From CAVTYH01 sp963738835 (GTDB lineage: Bacteria; Planctomycetota; Planctomycetia; Pirellulales; JADZDJ01), in contig CAVTYH010000009.1 in NCBI GenBank assembly GCA_963738835.1, positions 558,001-622,000 of the forward strand: DNA of 64,000 nt, in the 5' to 3' direction. The position numbers and the translations under genes were made by a program. This document shows positions 48,707-55,983 of the stretch, piece after piece; the stretch's first letter is position 1, and every line of letters starts with the position of its first letter. The notes beneath the pieces were generated by a model. The model made no database searches. It saw only the letters and a list, made by a program, of their open reading frames with translations, and was not told where the DNA came from.

Positions 48707-49071
48707 ATGCAGCGAAAACCGACAGGGACCCAGAGTTCCACCGGCCATTCTAGCAATCAGTGTACAAATGTCATTGTGTATTTTGGGCCAGCCGGACGGC
48801 ATCAAAGGGTGCAGGAGTCAGCAATCAGAAAGGCGAGCCGGGAGCGTCAGCGACCGGAGCACAGCGGGCCAGGGCATCCAGCTCGTTTACGTCAACTGCG
48901 GCCTTGGCATCGACCAAGTGCTTCGCCAGGTGATGCGACGGCAGCGTTGCCTAACACCACGACCGACGTTCTGCAAGTGCCTGTGTCCGTGGCCACTTGC
49001 GCACTTGACGGGTCTAAAGATATGTCTATATTGTCGGAGAGTTTTACGACAGTTTCGTTGTAGAATCAATC

Positions 49072-49078
49072 GTTCGGC
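49072..49078 (+). other. Possible recombination core site GTTCGGC at the left edge of the first cassette
   Basis: GTTCGGC lies 27 bases before the ATG of the NAD(P)-binding gene. It is preceded by GAATCAATC, resembling the spacer before R' at 57708 (GAGCTTCATC). No complete attC stem is visible to its left, so it could be an attI-like or truncated site, or chance. If real, it makes the first cassette about 0.88 kb. Confidence 0.35.
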
Positions 49079-49105
49079 GGCGGAGGGCGCAACAGGAGGG
49101 TAGCC

Positions 49106-49855
49106 ATGAAAATCGTCGTCATCGGCGGAAGCGGACTCATCGGGAAAAAGGTCGTGGTGAACCTCCGGCAGCGCGGCCACGAGGTGGTGGCGGCATCGCC
49201 GTCGTCGGGCGTCAACGCCGTCACCGGCGAGGGGCTGGTGCAAGCGCTGGCCGGCGCTCAGGTGGTCGTCGATGTCGCCAATGCGCCCTCTTGGCAGGAC
49301 GACGCGGTCCTGGCATTTTTCGAGACATCGGGCCGCAACCTCCTGGGCGCGGAAGCCGCCGCCGGCGTCGGCCATCATGTGGCGTTGTCGGTCGTCGGCA
49401 CCGACCGGCTGCTGGCGAGCGGGTACTTCCGCGCAAAGATGGCGCAGGAAAATCTGGTCAAGGCGTCCCCCACTCCTTACACGATCGTCCGCGCCACGCA
49501 GTTCTTCGAGTTCGTGGGCGGCATCGCCCAAGCGGCGACGGAAGGGCCGACGGTTCGACTCCCACCGGTCCTGATGCAGCCCATTGTGTCGGATGATGTC
49601 GCCGCCGTCGTGGCCGACACGGCACTCGCCGAGCCGCTGAACGGCACGTTCGATCTGGCCGGTCCCGAACCGATCCGTCAAGACGACCTCGTGCGGCGGT
49701 TCATGAGCGCAACACGCGACGCACGGACGGTCATCACCGATCCCCAGGCACTCTATTACGGCATAGCAGTGGACGACCGATCTCTGACGCCGGGCGACAA
49801 CCCACGTCTCGGTTCGACCCGCTTCGCGGACTGGCTTGCCCAAAGTCACGGGTAG
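49106..49855 (+). CDS. NAD(P)-binding (NmrA-like / atypical SDR) protein
   Basis: 249 residues with an AGGAGG ribosome site. The Rossmann motif is MKIVVIGGSGLIGKKVV. Further NmrA-type features are QALAGAQVVVDVANAP, HHVALSVVGTDRL, YFRAKMAQENLVKASPTPYTIVRATQFFEFV and a C-terminal substrate region (DLAGPEPIRQDDLVRRFM). It may be a reductase or a redox-sensing protein; the substrate is unknown. Its stop is followed after nine bases by the R'' box of an attC-like site, the spacing expected of an integron cassette. Confidence 0.9.
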   Translation: MKIVVIGGSGLIGKKVVVNLRQRGHEVVAASPSSGVNAVTGEGLVQALAGAQVVVDVANAPSWQDDAVLAFFETSGRNLLGAEAAAGVGHHVALSVVGTDRLLASGYFRAKMAQENLVKASPTPYTIVRATQFFEFVGGIAQAATEGPTVRLPPVLMQPIVSDDVAAVVADTALAEPLNGTFDLAGPEPIRQDDLVRRFMSATRDARTVITDPQALYYGIAVDDRSLTPGDNPRLGSTRFADWLAQSHG

Positions 49856-49864
49856 CAAAGGCAC

Positions 49865-49963
49865 GCCGAACCATCCGCTGCAGCAGACCGGGGCCGCGGC
49901 ATCGGTTTCTGGGGGTTCATCGCCTCCTCACGCGGCCCCGGCTGCTGAGCTTTGTCGTTAGGC
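49865..49963 (+). other. attC-like integron recombination site 1
   Basis: R'' GCCGAAC (49865-49871) and R' GTTAGGC (49957-49963) bound a 99-base imperfect palindrome. The stem CAGCAG-A-CCGGGGCCGCG (49881-49898) pairs perfectly with CGCGGCCCCGGCTGCTG (49931-49947) over 17 bp except for one bulged A, the extrahelical base typical of attC. The spacer before R' is CTGAGCTTTGTC. It follows the NAD(P)-binding gene directly. Confidence 0.8.
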
Positions 49964-50028
49964 CGCTAGCCGCACTTCTTCCCATGAATAAACCATCCGA
50001 ATACGAACAACGCGCACTTCGGAAAAGG

Positions 50029-50815
50029 AAAGGGGTCAGAACTATTTTAATTGACTCTCCGCGGTGATTTTGCTAACCTCTCGGGGATGCCCCGCCCGTT
50101 GCGACCCATCGATGACGGCCTCATCTACCACGTGATCAATCGGGGCAACAACCGGCAGCCCGTGTTCCACAAGCCGGCCGACTTCCAGGCCTTCCTGACC
50201 GCACTGGCCGAGCTCAAGGAGCGCAAGCCGTTCCAGCTCTACGGCTACTGCCTGCTGAGCAACCATTTTCATCTGCTGCTGCGGCCGACCGGCGAGGCGA
50301 CGATCAGCCGGATCATGCAGAGCCTGCTGGTCTCGCACACGCAGCGGTACCATCGCCGCCACCGCTCCGGCGGCCATGTGTGGCAGGGGCGCTTCAAGAG
50401 CCCCGTGATCCAGAACGACGAACATCTGCTCACCGTGCTGAGGTACATCGAGGCCAATCCGTTGCGGGCCAGGTTGGTGCGGCGGGCCGACGCGTATCCG
50501 TGGAGCAGCTACCGGCTGCACGGTCTGGGCGAAACGGACGAGCTGGTCGACGCGCTCCGCCTTTACGAAATGCTCTCGCCGCTGGCGAAGGTGCGGCAGC
50601 GGAAATGGTCCCAGAAGGTGCATCAACCCGTTGAGGAAGCGAAGCTGGCCGCCATTCGCCGCTCCGGCGCCACCGGCCTGCCGTACGGCGACTCCAGCTG
50701 GGTGCGGCGTTTGGCCAAGCGGCTGGAGCTAGACCTGGCTATTCGCCCCCGCGGCCGCCCGCCGAAAACAACGTCGCCGCCGGATGTGCTCATTAAATAA
50801 TTCTGACCCTTTTTT
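50029..50815 (+). mobile_element. RAYT unit with inverted AAAGGGGTCAGAA flanks
   Basis: The transposase gene is bordered by AAAGGGGTCAGAACTATTTT (from 50029) and, inverted, ATTAAATAATTCTGACCCTT (from 50792). The right copy overlaps the stop codon of the transposase. A single extra copy lies at 52324-52343. Such flanking motifs are the usual substrate of REP-associated tyrosine transposases. Confidence 0.75.
50087..50800 (+). CDS. REP-associated tyrosine transposase (IS200-like Y1 transposase, RAYT)
   Basis: 237 residues from the ATG at 50087 (MPRPLRPIDDGLIYHVINRGNNRQPVF). The His-hydrophobic-His metal site is NHFHLLLRP. Downstream blocks are HTQRYHRRHRSGGHVWQGRFKSPVI, RYIEANPLRARLV and AYPWSSYRLHG. 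These single-strand DNA transposases act on REP hairpins and are usually domesticated single-copy genes. It sits between attC-like sites 1 and 2. Confidence 0.93.
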   Translation: MPRPLRPIDDGLIYHVINRGNNRQPVFHKPADFQAFLTALAELKERKPFQLYGYCLLSNHFHLLLRPTGEATISRIMQSLLVSHTQRYHRRHRSGGHVWQGRFKSPVIQNDEHLLTVLRYIEANPLRARLVRRADAYPWSSYRLHGLGETDELVDALRLYEMLSPLAKVRQRKWSQKVHQPVEEAKLAAIRRSGATGLPYGDSSWVRRLAKRLELDLAIRPRGRPPKTTSPPDVLIK

Positions 50816-50892
50816 CCATCCCTGGAATGAACCCGCGCGGGCCACGCTAGTTGGCCGAGCGGAATTGAGTATTGCCAATCGGAGAATTGAAA

Positions 50893-52113
50893 ATGAAAAC
50901 GACCTTATGCTTATTGTTCGTTGCCGCCTCCGGATTGACCTCTTTCGGACAGTATACATCCACCGAAACGTTGAAATATTATTCGGAGTACTTCAAAGAG
51001 GACAGGCAGCTCAAGATCTCGTTGCCGAAAAACTACGCAGAGACTCCGAATCGCAGATACAGAGTGATATACCTTTTCGATGCTCAGTCAGCGTCCCTGT
51101 ATGATTTCACCAAAGCGACGCTGGCTTTCTTTCCCGGCTATGCCAGCTTTTACTTTGACCCCGTCATTTTGGTCGGAATTGAAACAAAAGACCGGCATTT
51201 CGAATTCTTGCCAAAGCATGTAAACACGGTTCCGGACCGAAAAATTATCTCCATGCCGGCGGCGCTGATAAGCTTGCGCCTCAGTATTAAAAATGAAGTG
51301 AAGCCGTTAATTGAGAAAAAGTACCGGGCAAATGGGTTTAGCGTTGGAATCGGACATTCGCTGGGCGGCACGTTCGTAACCTATTCAATGCTGACAGTGC
51401 CGGACATTTTTAATGCGGGAATTTGCATCAGTCCCAATTTTGCCTTCGATGATGAAGCCATTCTGTCTACCTTTACGAACGCAGATAAAAGCAACTATCT
51501 TTCACAGCGATTCCTGTACGTAGCGTATGGAAAGGGTGACGAGACAGAAGAAAAGTTCAAACCCAGCACCATCAAATTCGGAAAACTGCTCCAAAAAAGC
51601 ACAACCTCCAATTTGACGTGGAAAGTAGATGCGCTCGACAATACCGACCATTCAACGACACCCATGGAGGGCATCTTCAAGGGGCTGGTGTTCGTTAATA
51701 GTTTCATGAACCTGCCCTATGAGAAGTACAAGGGGTTGCTTAACAGCGATGGCGGGGAATCGCTTATTGATTTTGTGAAGCAGTATTTTGCCGCCCAAAG
51801 TCGAAAAGCCGGCACACGATTACCAGGCATAGGTGAACTAAACTCCATTGCTTATAATGCATTTTCCGCAGGCAAGAAAAAGGAGGCTATCCAACTGCTG
51901 GAGTGGGGAATTGCGCTATATCCGGATGATGCCAATTTATATGACAGCCTCGGGGAAATGGAGCAAAGCGCGGGTGATATGGAGGAAGCTAAATCGTCTT
52001 ATCAACGCGGACGTTCCGTCGTTGAATCACAAAAGGACTTGTTGCCTGGGGAAGCGTATCAATCAAAGATGGACTGGTTCAACAAAAGGCTGGAAAGAAG
52101 TAAGGTCAAATAA
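50893..52113 (+). CDS. Exported alpha/beta-hydrolase (esterase D-like) with C-terminal TPR-like end, foreign-looking
   Basis: 406 residues from the ATG at 50893, with GGAG eight bases upstream. Signal peptide TTLCLLFVAASGLTSFGQ. Esterase marks are RYRVIYLFDAQSASLYDF, ILVGIETKDR, and the nucleophile elbow FSVGIGHSLGGTFVTYSML; a His in DNTDHSTTP may complete the triad. The end (AIQLLEWGIALYPDDANLYDSLGEMEQSAGDMEEAKSSYQRGR) is TPR-like. Codon use is visibly richer in A/T than in neighbours, and the protein resembles Bacteroidota siderophore-esterase-like hydrolases. Transfer is likely. Confidence 0.85.
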   Translation: MKTTLCLLFVAASGLTSFGQYTSTETLKYYSEYFKEDRQLKISLPKNYAETPNRRYRVIYLFDAQSASLYDFTKATLAFFPGYASFYFDPVILVGIETKDRHFEFLPKHVNTVPDRKIISMPAALISLRLSIKNEVKPLIEKKYRANGFSVGIGHSLGGTFVTYSMLTVPDIFNAGICISPNFAFDDEAILSTFTNADKSNYLSQRFLYVAYGKGDETEEKFKPSTIKFGKLLQKSTTSNLTWKVDALDNTDHSTTPMEGIFKGLVFVNSFMNLPYEKYKGLLNSDGGESLIDFVKQYFAAQSRKAGTRLPGIGELNSIAYNAFSAGKKKEAIQLLEWGIALYPDDANLYDSLGEMEQSAGDMEEAKSSYQRGRSVVESQKDLLPGEAYQSKMDWFNKRLERSKVK

Positions 52114-52185
52114 ATAGCCACAGCCAACTTGGTGCATGTGCGATTGCAAACTGTTCTCCGTTGAAGCGGCTTTCGAATTCATTTC

Positions 52186-52356
52186 ATGAGAAGACGCAAG
52201 GTGATCGGGGCGCGGGCAGATGAACGAAGGCGTCCGAAGTGCCAGAGCCCAGACATGGAGGACGTGACGCTGGTGCTGAAGAAGTCCGCGACTGACTGGT
52301 TGCTATTCGGACTCGGCTTCGGAGGGGAAAAGGGGTCAGAACCCGAGAGGAGCTGA
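52186..52356 (+). CDS. Small hypothetical protein coupled to the SRPBCC gene
   Basis: A 56-residue open frame, MRRRKVIGARADERRRPKCQ, followed by SPDMEDVTLVLKKSATDWLLFGLG and a tail encoded by the AAAAGGGGTCAGAACC repeat. Its TGA overlaps the ATG of the next gene (TGATG), which suggests translational coupling. A basic N-terminus and a single Cys are visible, but no family is recognised. It may equally be a remnant of another cassette gene. Confidence 0.35.
   Translation: MRRRKVIGARADERRRPKCQSPDMEDVTLVLKKSATDWLLFGLGFGGEKGSEPERS
52324..52343 (+). repeat. Solo copy of the RAYT-associated AAAGGGGTCAGAA motif
   Basis: GGGGAAAAGGGGTCAGAACC, matching the motifs that flank the RAYT gene at 50029 and 50792. 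It ends 12 bases before the SRPBCC start codon. Confidence 0.7.
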
Positions 52357-52802
52357 TGTTGTCTAATACGGTTCGATTTCACCGTGTGCTGCGTGCAAGG
52401 CCAGAGCGGATCTATCGGGCATTTCTCGATGCCGACGCCATGGTTAAGTGGCTTCCCCCGAACGGCTTCACAGGCAAGGTGCATCAGATGGACGCCAAGG
52501 TAGGAGGTTCCTACAGGATGTCCTTCACCAATTTTACCACCGGCAAGAGTCACTCGTGGGGCGGCACTTTCGTTGAACTGGTGCCCCATGAACGCATCGT
52601 TATCACAGATCGGTTCGACGATCCGAACCTGGCGGGAGAGATGAAAAAGACAATTAGCTTGCAGCAGGTGTCCTGCGGGACCGAGTTGAACATCGTGCAG
52701 GAAGGGATTCCGGAGGTGATACCGCCCGAGGCTTGCTGTCTCGGCTGGCAAGAGTCGCTAGTCCTTTTGGCGAAACTCGTCGAGGCGGAGATTCCGGATT
52801 AG
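52356..52802 (+). CDS. SRPBCC (AHSA1/START-like) family protein
   Basis: 148 residues. START-like fold: VRFHRVLRARPERIYRAFLDADAMVKWLPPNGFTGKVHQMDAKVGGSYRMSF, GTFVELVPHERIVITDRFDD, and the C-terminal helix GWQESLVLLAKLVEAEI. Members bind hydrophobic ligands or help Hsp90-like chaperones; the role of single-domain bacterial forms is mostly unknown. It is the last gene before attC-like site 2 and starts within the stop of the small upstream frame. Confidence 0.9.
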   Translation: MLSNTVRFHRVLRARPERIYRAFLDADAMVKWLPPNGFTGKVHQMDAKVGGSYRMSFTNFTTGKSHSWGGTFVELVPHERIVITDRFDDPNLAGEMKKTISLQQVSCGTELNIVQEGIPEVIPPEACCLGWQESLVLLAKLVEAEIPD

Positions 52803-52816
52803 TTTTGGCCGCGGGT

Positions 52817-52913
52817 GAGTATCAAGACGCTGCAGCGAACGGCGGCGGCATGTAGCGTTTCTGGAGTTCATAGCTCACTCGGCCCCTGCCACCGCTGAGC
52901 TTTTCCGTTAGGC
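52817..52913 (+). other. attC-like integron recombination site 2
   Basis: R' GTTAGGC lies at 52907-52913, preceded by CTGAGCTTTTCC. The right stem TGCCACCGCTG (52887-52897) can pair imperfectly with CAGCGAACGGCGGCGGCA (52833-52850). The R'' box is degenerate: GAGTATCAAG (52817-52826) stands where GCCGAAC is found in site 1, and the same GAGTATCAAG occurs at site 3. It begins 14 bases after the SRPBCC stop. Confidence 0.6.
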
Positions 52914-52965
52914 GGCGCAAGCCGAGAGCCGTCGCGCTAAGCGGTGCCATTTTTCGCCACCCGAC

Positions 52966-52995
52966 TTGACACGTAAGTAAATGCTTACGTATGCT
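52966..52995 (+). promoter_or_regulatory. Promoter with overlapping ArsR operator
   Basis: TTGACA (52966-52971) and TATGCT (52990-52995) with an 18-base spacer form a sigma-70-type promoter. The spacer is almost filled by a perfect inverted repeat ACGTAAG-N6-CTTACGT (52971-52990), the kind of dyad bound by ArsR-type repressors. The predicted transcription start falls at the ATG of the ArsR gene (53002), so the message is probably leaderless. Confidence 0.7.
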
Positions 52996-53001
52996 GGCCG
53001 C

Positions 53002-53334
53002 ATGGTGATGAATCCCAATCGCGAACCCGATGTGTTCGGAGCGATCAGCCATCCCGCGCGACGGCAGATGCTCGACCTGCTTGCGGAGACCGATCGCTCG
53101 GTCAACGCGATTGCCGGGCACTTCAAGATGAGCCGCCCGGCGGTCTCCCAGCACCTTCGCGTTTTGCTCGACGCCAGTCTTGTGACCGAGCAGCGGCATG
53201 GCAGAGAGCGCCGCTATCGCCTGGTGCCCGCGCGGCTCGGCCCCGTGCGGGACTGGCTCGCGAATTACGAGCGGTTCTGGGATCACCACCTCCAGCGGCT
53301 TCAGAAACATCTCATGAAAGCGAAGCGACCATGA
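53002..53334 (+). CDS. ArsR-family winged-helix transcriptional repressor
   Basis: 110 residues from the ATG at 53002; a second ATG is at 53008, and none has a ribosome site. ArsR pattern: DVFGAISHPARRQMLDLLAETDRSVNAIAGHFKMSRPAVSQHLRVLLDASLVTEQRHGRERRYRL. No CxC-type metal motif is present. It ends in a 4-base overlap with an SRPBCC gene, a common pair in which the repressor controls the SRPBCC partner. The dyad in its promoter indicates autoregulation. Confidence 0.94.
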   Translation: MVMNPNREPDVFGAISHPARRQMLDLLAETDRSVNAIAGHFKMSRPAVSQHLRVLLDASLVTEQRHGRERRYRLVPARLGPVRDWLANYERFWDHHLQRLQKHLMKAKRP

Positions 53335-53789
53335 TTCAGAGTATCCAACGGGAAGTGCTGATCCCGCAGCCGTGCGAGCAGGTCTGGCGAGCACTGACCG
53401 ACAGCGCATCGCTGGCCGAGTGGATGTATCCCAACGACTTCGAGCCGCGCGTCGGCCACCGCTTCACGTTCCGGGTACCGCCGAACCCCAAAGTTGGTTT
53501 CGACGGACTGGTCGTGCGCTGTGAGGTGCTGGAGTGCGAACCGCCCGGTGAGAACACGAATGGGCGGCTCGCGTTCTCCTGGTCGGCCGGCGGAGCCGTC
53601 GTCGATACACGGGTGAGCTTCCGACTCGAGCCGGATGGTGATGGCACGCGCCTTGTGTTCGAGCACTCCGGCTTCGACCTCTCCCAGCCGTTTGGCGATC
53701 AGGCGTTTAAGGGTGCCGGGTATGGCTGGGCGAAGATGCTCAAACAACTTGCCGCCGTAGTCGCCGACTTGGCGGCCGATCGCAAATAG
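53331..53789 (+). CDS. SRPBCC (AHSA1-like) protein paired with ArsR
   Basis: 152 residues. IQREVLIPQPCEQVWRALTDSASLAEWMYPNDFEPRVGHRFTFRVPP, then FSWSAGGAVVDTRVSFRLEPDGDGTRLVFEHSGF and GWAKMLKQLAAVVADL are characteristic of the AHSA1 START-like domain. The ATG overlaps the ArsR stop, so it is translationally coupled. A GCCGAAC box eight bases after its stop may be the remnant of an attC site. Confidence 0.93.
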   Translation: MIQSIQREVLIPQPCEQVWRALTDSASLAEWMYPNDFEPRVGHRFTFRVPPNPKVGFDGLVVRCEVLECEPPGENTNGRLAFSWSAGGAVVDTRVSFRLEPDGDGTRLVFEHSGFDLSQPFGDQAFKGAGYGWAKMLKQLAAVVADLAADRK

Positions 53790-53796
53790 GAGCGCC

Positions 53797-53803
53797 GCCG
53801 AAC
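53797..53803 (+). other. Isolated R''-like box GCCGAAC
   Basis: It stands eight bases after the SRPBCC stop, the same relation as R'' of attC-like site 1 to its gene. No stem or R' follows, so it would be a truncated attC. With the site 2 core it would bound a cassette of about 0.9 kb. Confidence 0.3.
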
Positions 53804-53841
53804 TCAACCCCAATCAACCAAGATAAGAAACTCCATAAATT

Positions 53842-54147
53842 ATGAATAATGCCACCAAACGTTCGATTCTACGCTGGATTCACCTGATCTCTACCATTCC
53901 AGTACTCGGTTACGTTTATGGTCAGCCTGCGGAAGTTCAACAGTACGTCGACGGTCCTCGGTATATTTTCGTTCCTGTCCTTGTCCTTTCTGGATACTGG
54001 ATGTATGCAGGCGTATTCTTCGCCATCATTGGCGTTGCGGTATGGCTTGGTGCATATTACCTGTCCGGATTTGGGGTGGCTCTCCTAAGTCAGAGTCGCG
54101 CTATTCATCGGGCGGAAGATTTGGTTGGTGATTCGTGCGCGACGTAA
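53842..54147 (+). CDS. Small membrane protein of unknown function
   Basis: 101 residues. Three hydrophobic helices: WIHLISTIPVLGYVYG, YIFVPVLVLSGYWMY and VFFAIIGVAVWLGAYYL. The last 25 residues may be out of frame: near 54095 another frame reads VALFIGRKIWLVIRARRKQI and stop, a more natural basic end for a membrane protein. The protein resembles small membrane proteins seen in Bacteroidota and planctomycetes, without known function. Confidence 0.7.
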   Translation: MNNATKRSILRWIHLISTIPVLGYVYGQPAEVQQYVDGPRYIFVPVLVLSGYWMYAGVFFAIIGVAVWLGAYYLSGFGVALLSQSRAIHRAEDLVGDSCAT

Positions 54148-54184
54148 GCAGATTTAAGCTCGCTTTGTTTCGGAGTATTAATGA

Positions 54185-54766
54185 ATGAACAGAATACATT
54201 CCAGCAAAAAGAAGTTGTCGGCAGAACAACGTGAACGACTGCTCAGAACATTGAAAGCCCGGTTTGAGGAAAACATGAACCGCCACAAGGGGCTTGAATG
54301 GACGAAAGTCCAGGCCAAGCTGGAAGCGAATCCCGAAAAACTATGGTCACTCTATGAAATGGAGCGAACCGGCGGTGAGCCCGATGTTGTTGGTCATGAT
54401 AAAAAGCTCGGCGAAACCATTTTTTATGATTGTTCTGCGGAAAGCCCCAAAGGCCGCAGAAATGTTTGCTACGACGGCCAAGCTCAGAAGGCAAATATCA
54501 AGGGAAGACCGGATGCAGAAGCCACCGCGGTTGACATGGCAGCTTCCATGGGCATTGAACTTTTAACGGAAGAACAATATCGAGCGCTGCAGAAGCTTGG
54601 AACTTTCGATGCGAAAACGTCGAGCTGGCTGCAAACACCTGCTACGATCAGAAAACTCGGCGGCGCCATCTTCGGAGATTTCCGCTATGGCTCTGTCTTC
54701 ATCTATCACAACGGCGCACAATCTTACTATGGGTCCAGGGCGTTCCGCGGCTCGCTAAGAGTCTAA
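54185..54766 (+). CDS. DUF4256 domain-containing protein
   Basis: 193 residues. Characteristic blocks are LLRTLKARFEENMNRHKGLEW, LWSLYEMERTGGEPDVVGHD, IFYDCSAESPKGRRNVCYDGQA, MGIELLTEEQYRALQKLGTFDAKTSSWLQTPATIRKLGGAIFGDFRYGSVFIYHNGAQSYYGSRAFRG. This is the DUF4256 family, present in many soil bacteria, of unknown function. It lies in the + strand run between attC-like sites 2 and 3. Confidence 0.92.
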   Translation: MNRIHSSKKKLSAEQRERLLRTLKARFEENMNRHKGLEWTKVQAKLEANPEKLWSLYEMERTGGEPDVVGHDKKLGETIFYDCSAESPKGRRNVCYDGQAQKANIKGRPDAEATAVDMAASMGIELLTEEQYRALQKLGTFDAKTSSWLQTPATIRKLGGAIFGDFRYGSVFIYHNGAQSYYGSRAFRGSLRV

Positions 54767-54958
54767 ATTTTGCACAGACAGCGAAGTTTGAATTTGAACT
54801 TTCCTGGCTTCACAAAGTATATCGAGGCGGCATTCTTCCGTCCCGGCGCGCCGGAACTCGACGAAGCTCAATTCGCCGCTTGGGTGAAGCAAGCCAGCCA
54901 ATTGCCCGGCCAGCGGAGGTGGGCGACCAGTGCGAGATTCCAAATCGGAGAAGACACC

Positions 54959-55975
54959 ATGAAGGCATTCGTGGTCGATAAATATAAGAAGAAAGGCGCT
55001 CTGCGGCTGGCGGAGATCCCGGAGCCGGAGTTGCGGGACGATGATGTCCTTGTTCGAGTGCATGCAACCGGTGTGAACCTGCTGGATTCCAAGATCAGAG
55101 ACGGAGAATTCAAGTTCATTCTGCCGTATCGTCCGCCCTTCGTCCTGGGTCACGATATTGCAGGGACCGTTGTCCGGGTCGGCCCGAAAGTCAGGCGGTT
55201 CAAGGCGGGCGACGAGGTCTATGCGCGGCCGCGCGATCACCGGGTTGGGACATTCGCGGAATTCATTGCCATGAATGAAGCCGACGTGGCGTTAAAGCCC
55301 AAGAACCTCAGCATGGAAGAGGCCGCCTCCATCCCGCTGGTGGGCCTGACCGCCTGGCAGGCGCTGGTAGAAGTGGGCAAGTTGAAGCCCGGCCAGAAGG
55401 TCTTCATTCAGGCCGGCTCCGGCGGTGTGGGGACTTTTGCGATCCAACTCGCCAAGCATCTCGGCGTAACGGTAGCGACGACGACGAGCACGAAAAATGT
55501 TGAGCTGGTCAAAAGTCTCGGGGCAGACGTGGTAATTGACTACAAGACGCAAGATTTCGAGAAGGTTCTGTCGGGCTACGATCTGGTTCTGAACAGCCAG
55601 GACACCAAGACGCTCGAAAAATCTCTGCGCATCCTGGAGCCCGGCGGCCTCCTCATTTCGATTTCGGGTCCGCCCGACCCTGAATTCGCCAAGGAACTCG
55701 GGTTGAACCTGTTCCTGAAACTGGTGATGTGCCTGCTGAGCCGTGGTGTGCGGAAGAAAGCCAAAAGCCTTGGCGTGCGCTTCTCATTCTTGTTCATGCG
55801 AGCGCAGGGTCAGCAGTTGAGCGAGATCGCCTCTCTGATCGAATCCGGCGTGATCCGTCCGGTCGTGGACAAGGTTTTCCCCTTTGAAAAGACCGGGGAT
55901 GCCTTGGCCTACGTCGAGACAGGACGCGCAAAAGGCAAGGTCGTCGTCACGGTGAACAACTCGGTTCCCAGGTGA
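54959..55975 (+). CDS. Zinc-free alcohol dehydrogenase-like / quinone oxidoreductase-type NAD(P)H enzyme
   Basis: 338 residues from the ATG at 54959, preceded by CGGAGAAG. GroES-like domain: LVRVHATGVNLLDSKIRDG, PPFVLGHDIAGTVVRVGP, GDEVYARP. Rossmann domain: LTAWQALVEVGKLKPGQKVFIQAGSGGVGTFAIQLAKHLG, GADVVIDYKTQDFE. The zinc ligands of true alcohol dehydrogenases are absent, as in quinone oxidoreductases. Upstream the frame stays open to 54770 (FTKYIEAAFFRPGAPELDEAQFAAWVKQASQLPG); this looks like the tail of another lost gene rather than part of the enzyme. Confidence 0.93.
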   Translation: MKAFVVDKYKKKGALRLAEIPEPELRDDDVLVRVHATGVNLLDSKIRDGEFKFILPYRPPFVLGHDIAGTVVRVGPKVRRFKAGDEVYARPRDHRVGTFAEFIAMNEADVALKPKNLSMEEAASIPLVGLTAWQALVEVGKLKPGQKVFIQAGSGGVGTFAIQLAKHLGVTVATTTSTKNVELVKSLGADVVIDYKTQDFEKVLSGYDLVLNSQDTKTLEKSLRILEPGGLLISISGPPDPEFAKELGLNLFLKLVMCLLSRGVRKKAKSLGVRFSFLFMRAQGQQLSEIASLIESGVIRPVVDKVFPFEKTGDALAYVETGRAKGKVVVTVNNSVPR

Positions 55976-55983
55976 GTGCAACC

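Larger units (their letters stand above)
47618..49071. other. Gene-free, repeat-dense region
   Basis: About 1.45 kb without a supportable gene. It holds a long GTGGTCAGTTGCC-type palindrome (48143-48321) with a GEGRGEG element nested in it (48210-48246), a CGCAGAG-type palindrome (48458-48566), and a GC-rich hairpin (48678-48706). It separates the secretion locus from the cassette-like region. Confidence 0.75.

Noticed and set aside
48948..49010. GCCTAAC followed by a GCAAGTGCC hairpin as a fifth attC site
   Set aside because: The box and a 9-bp stem are present, but there is no R' core (GTTRRRY) at the right distance and no GAGCTT spacer.
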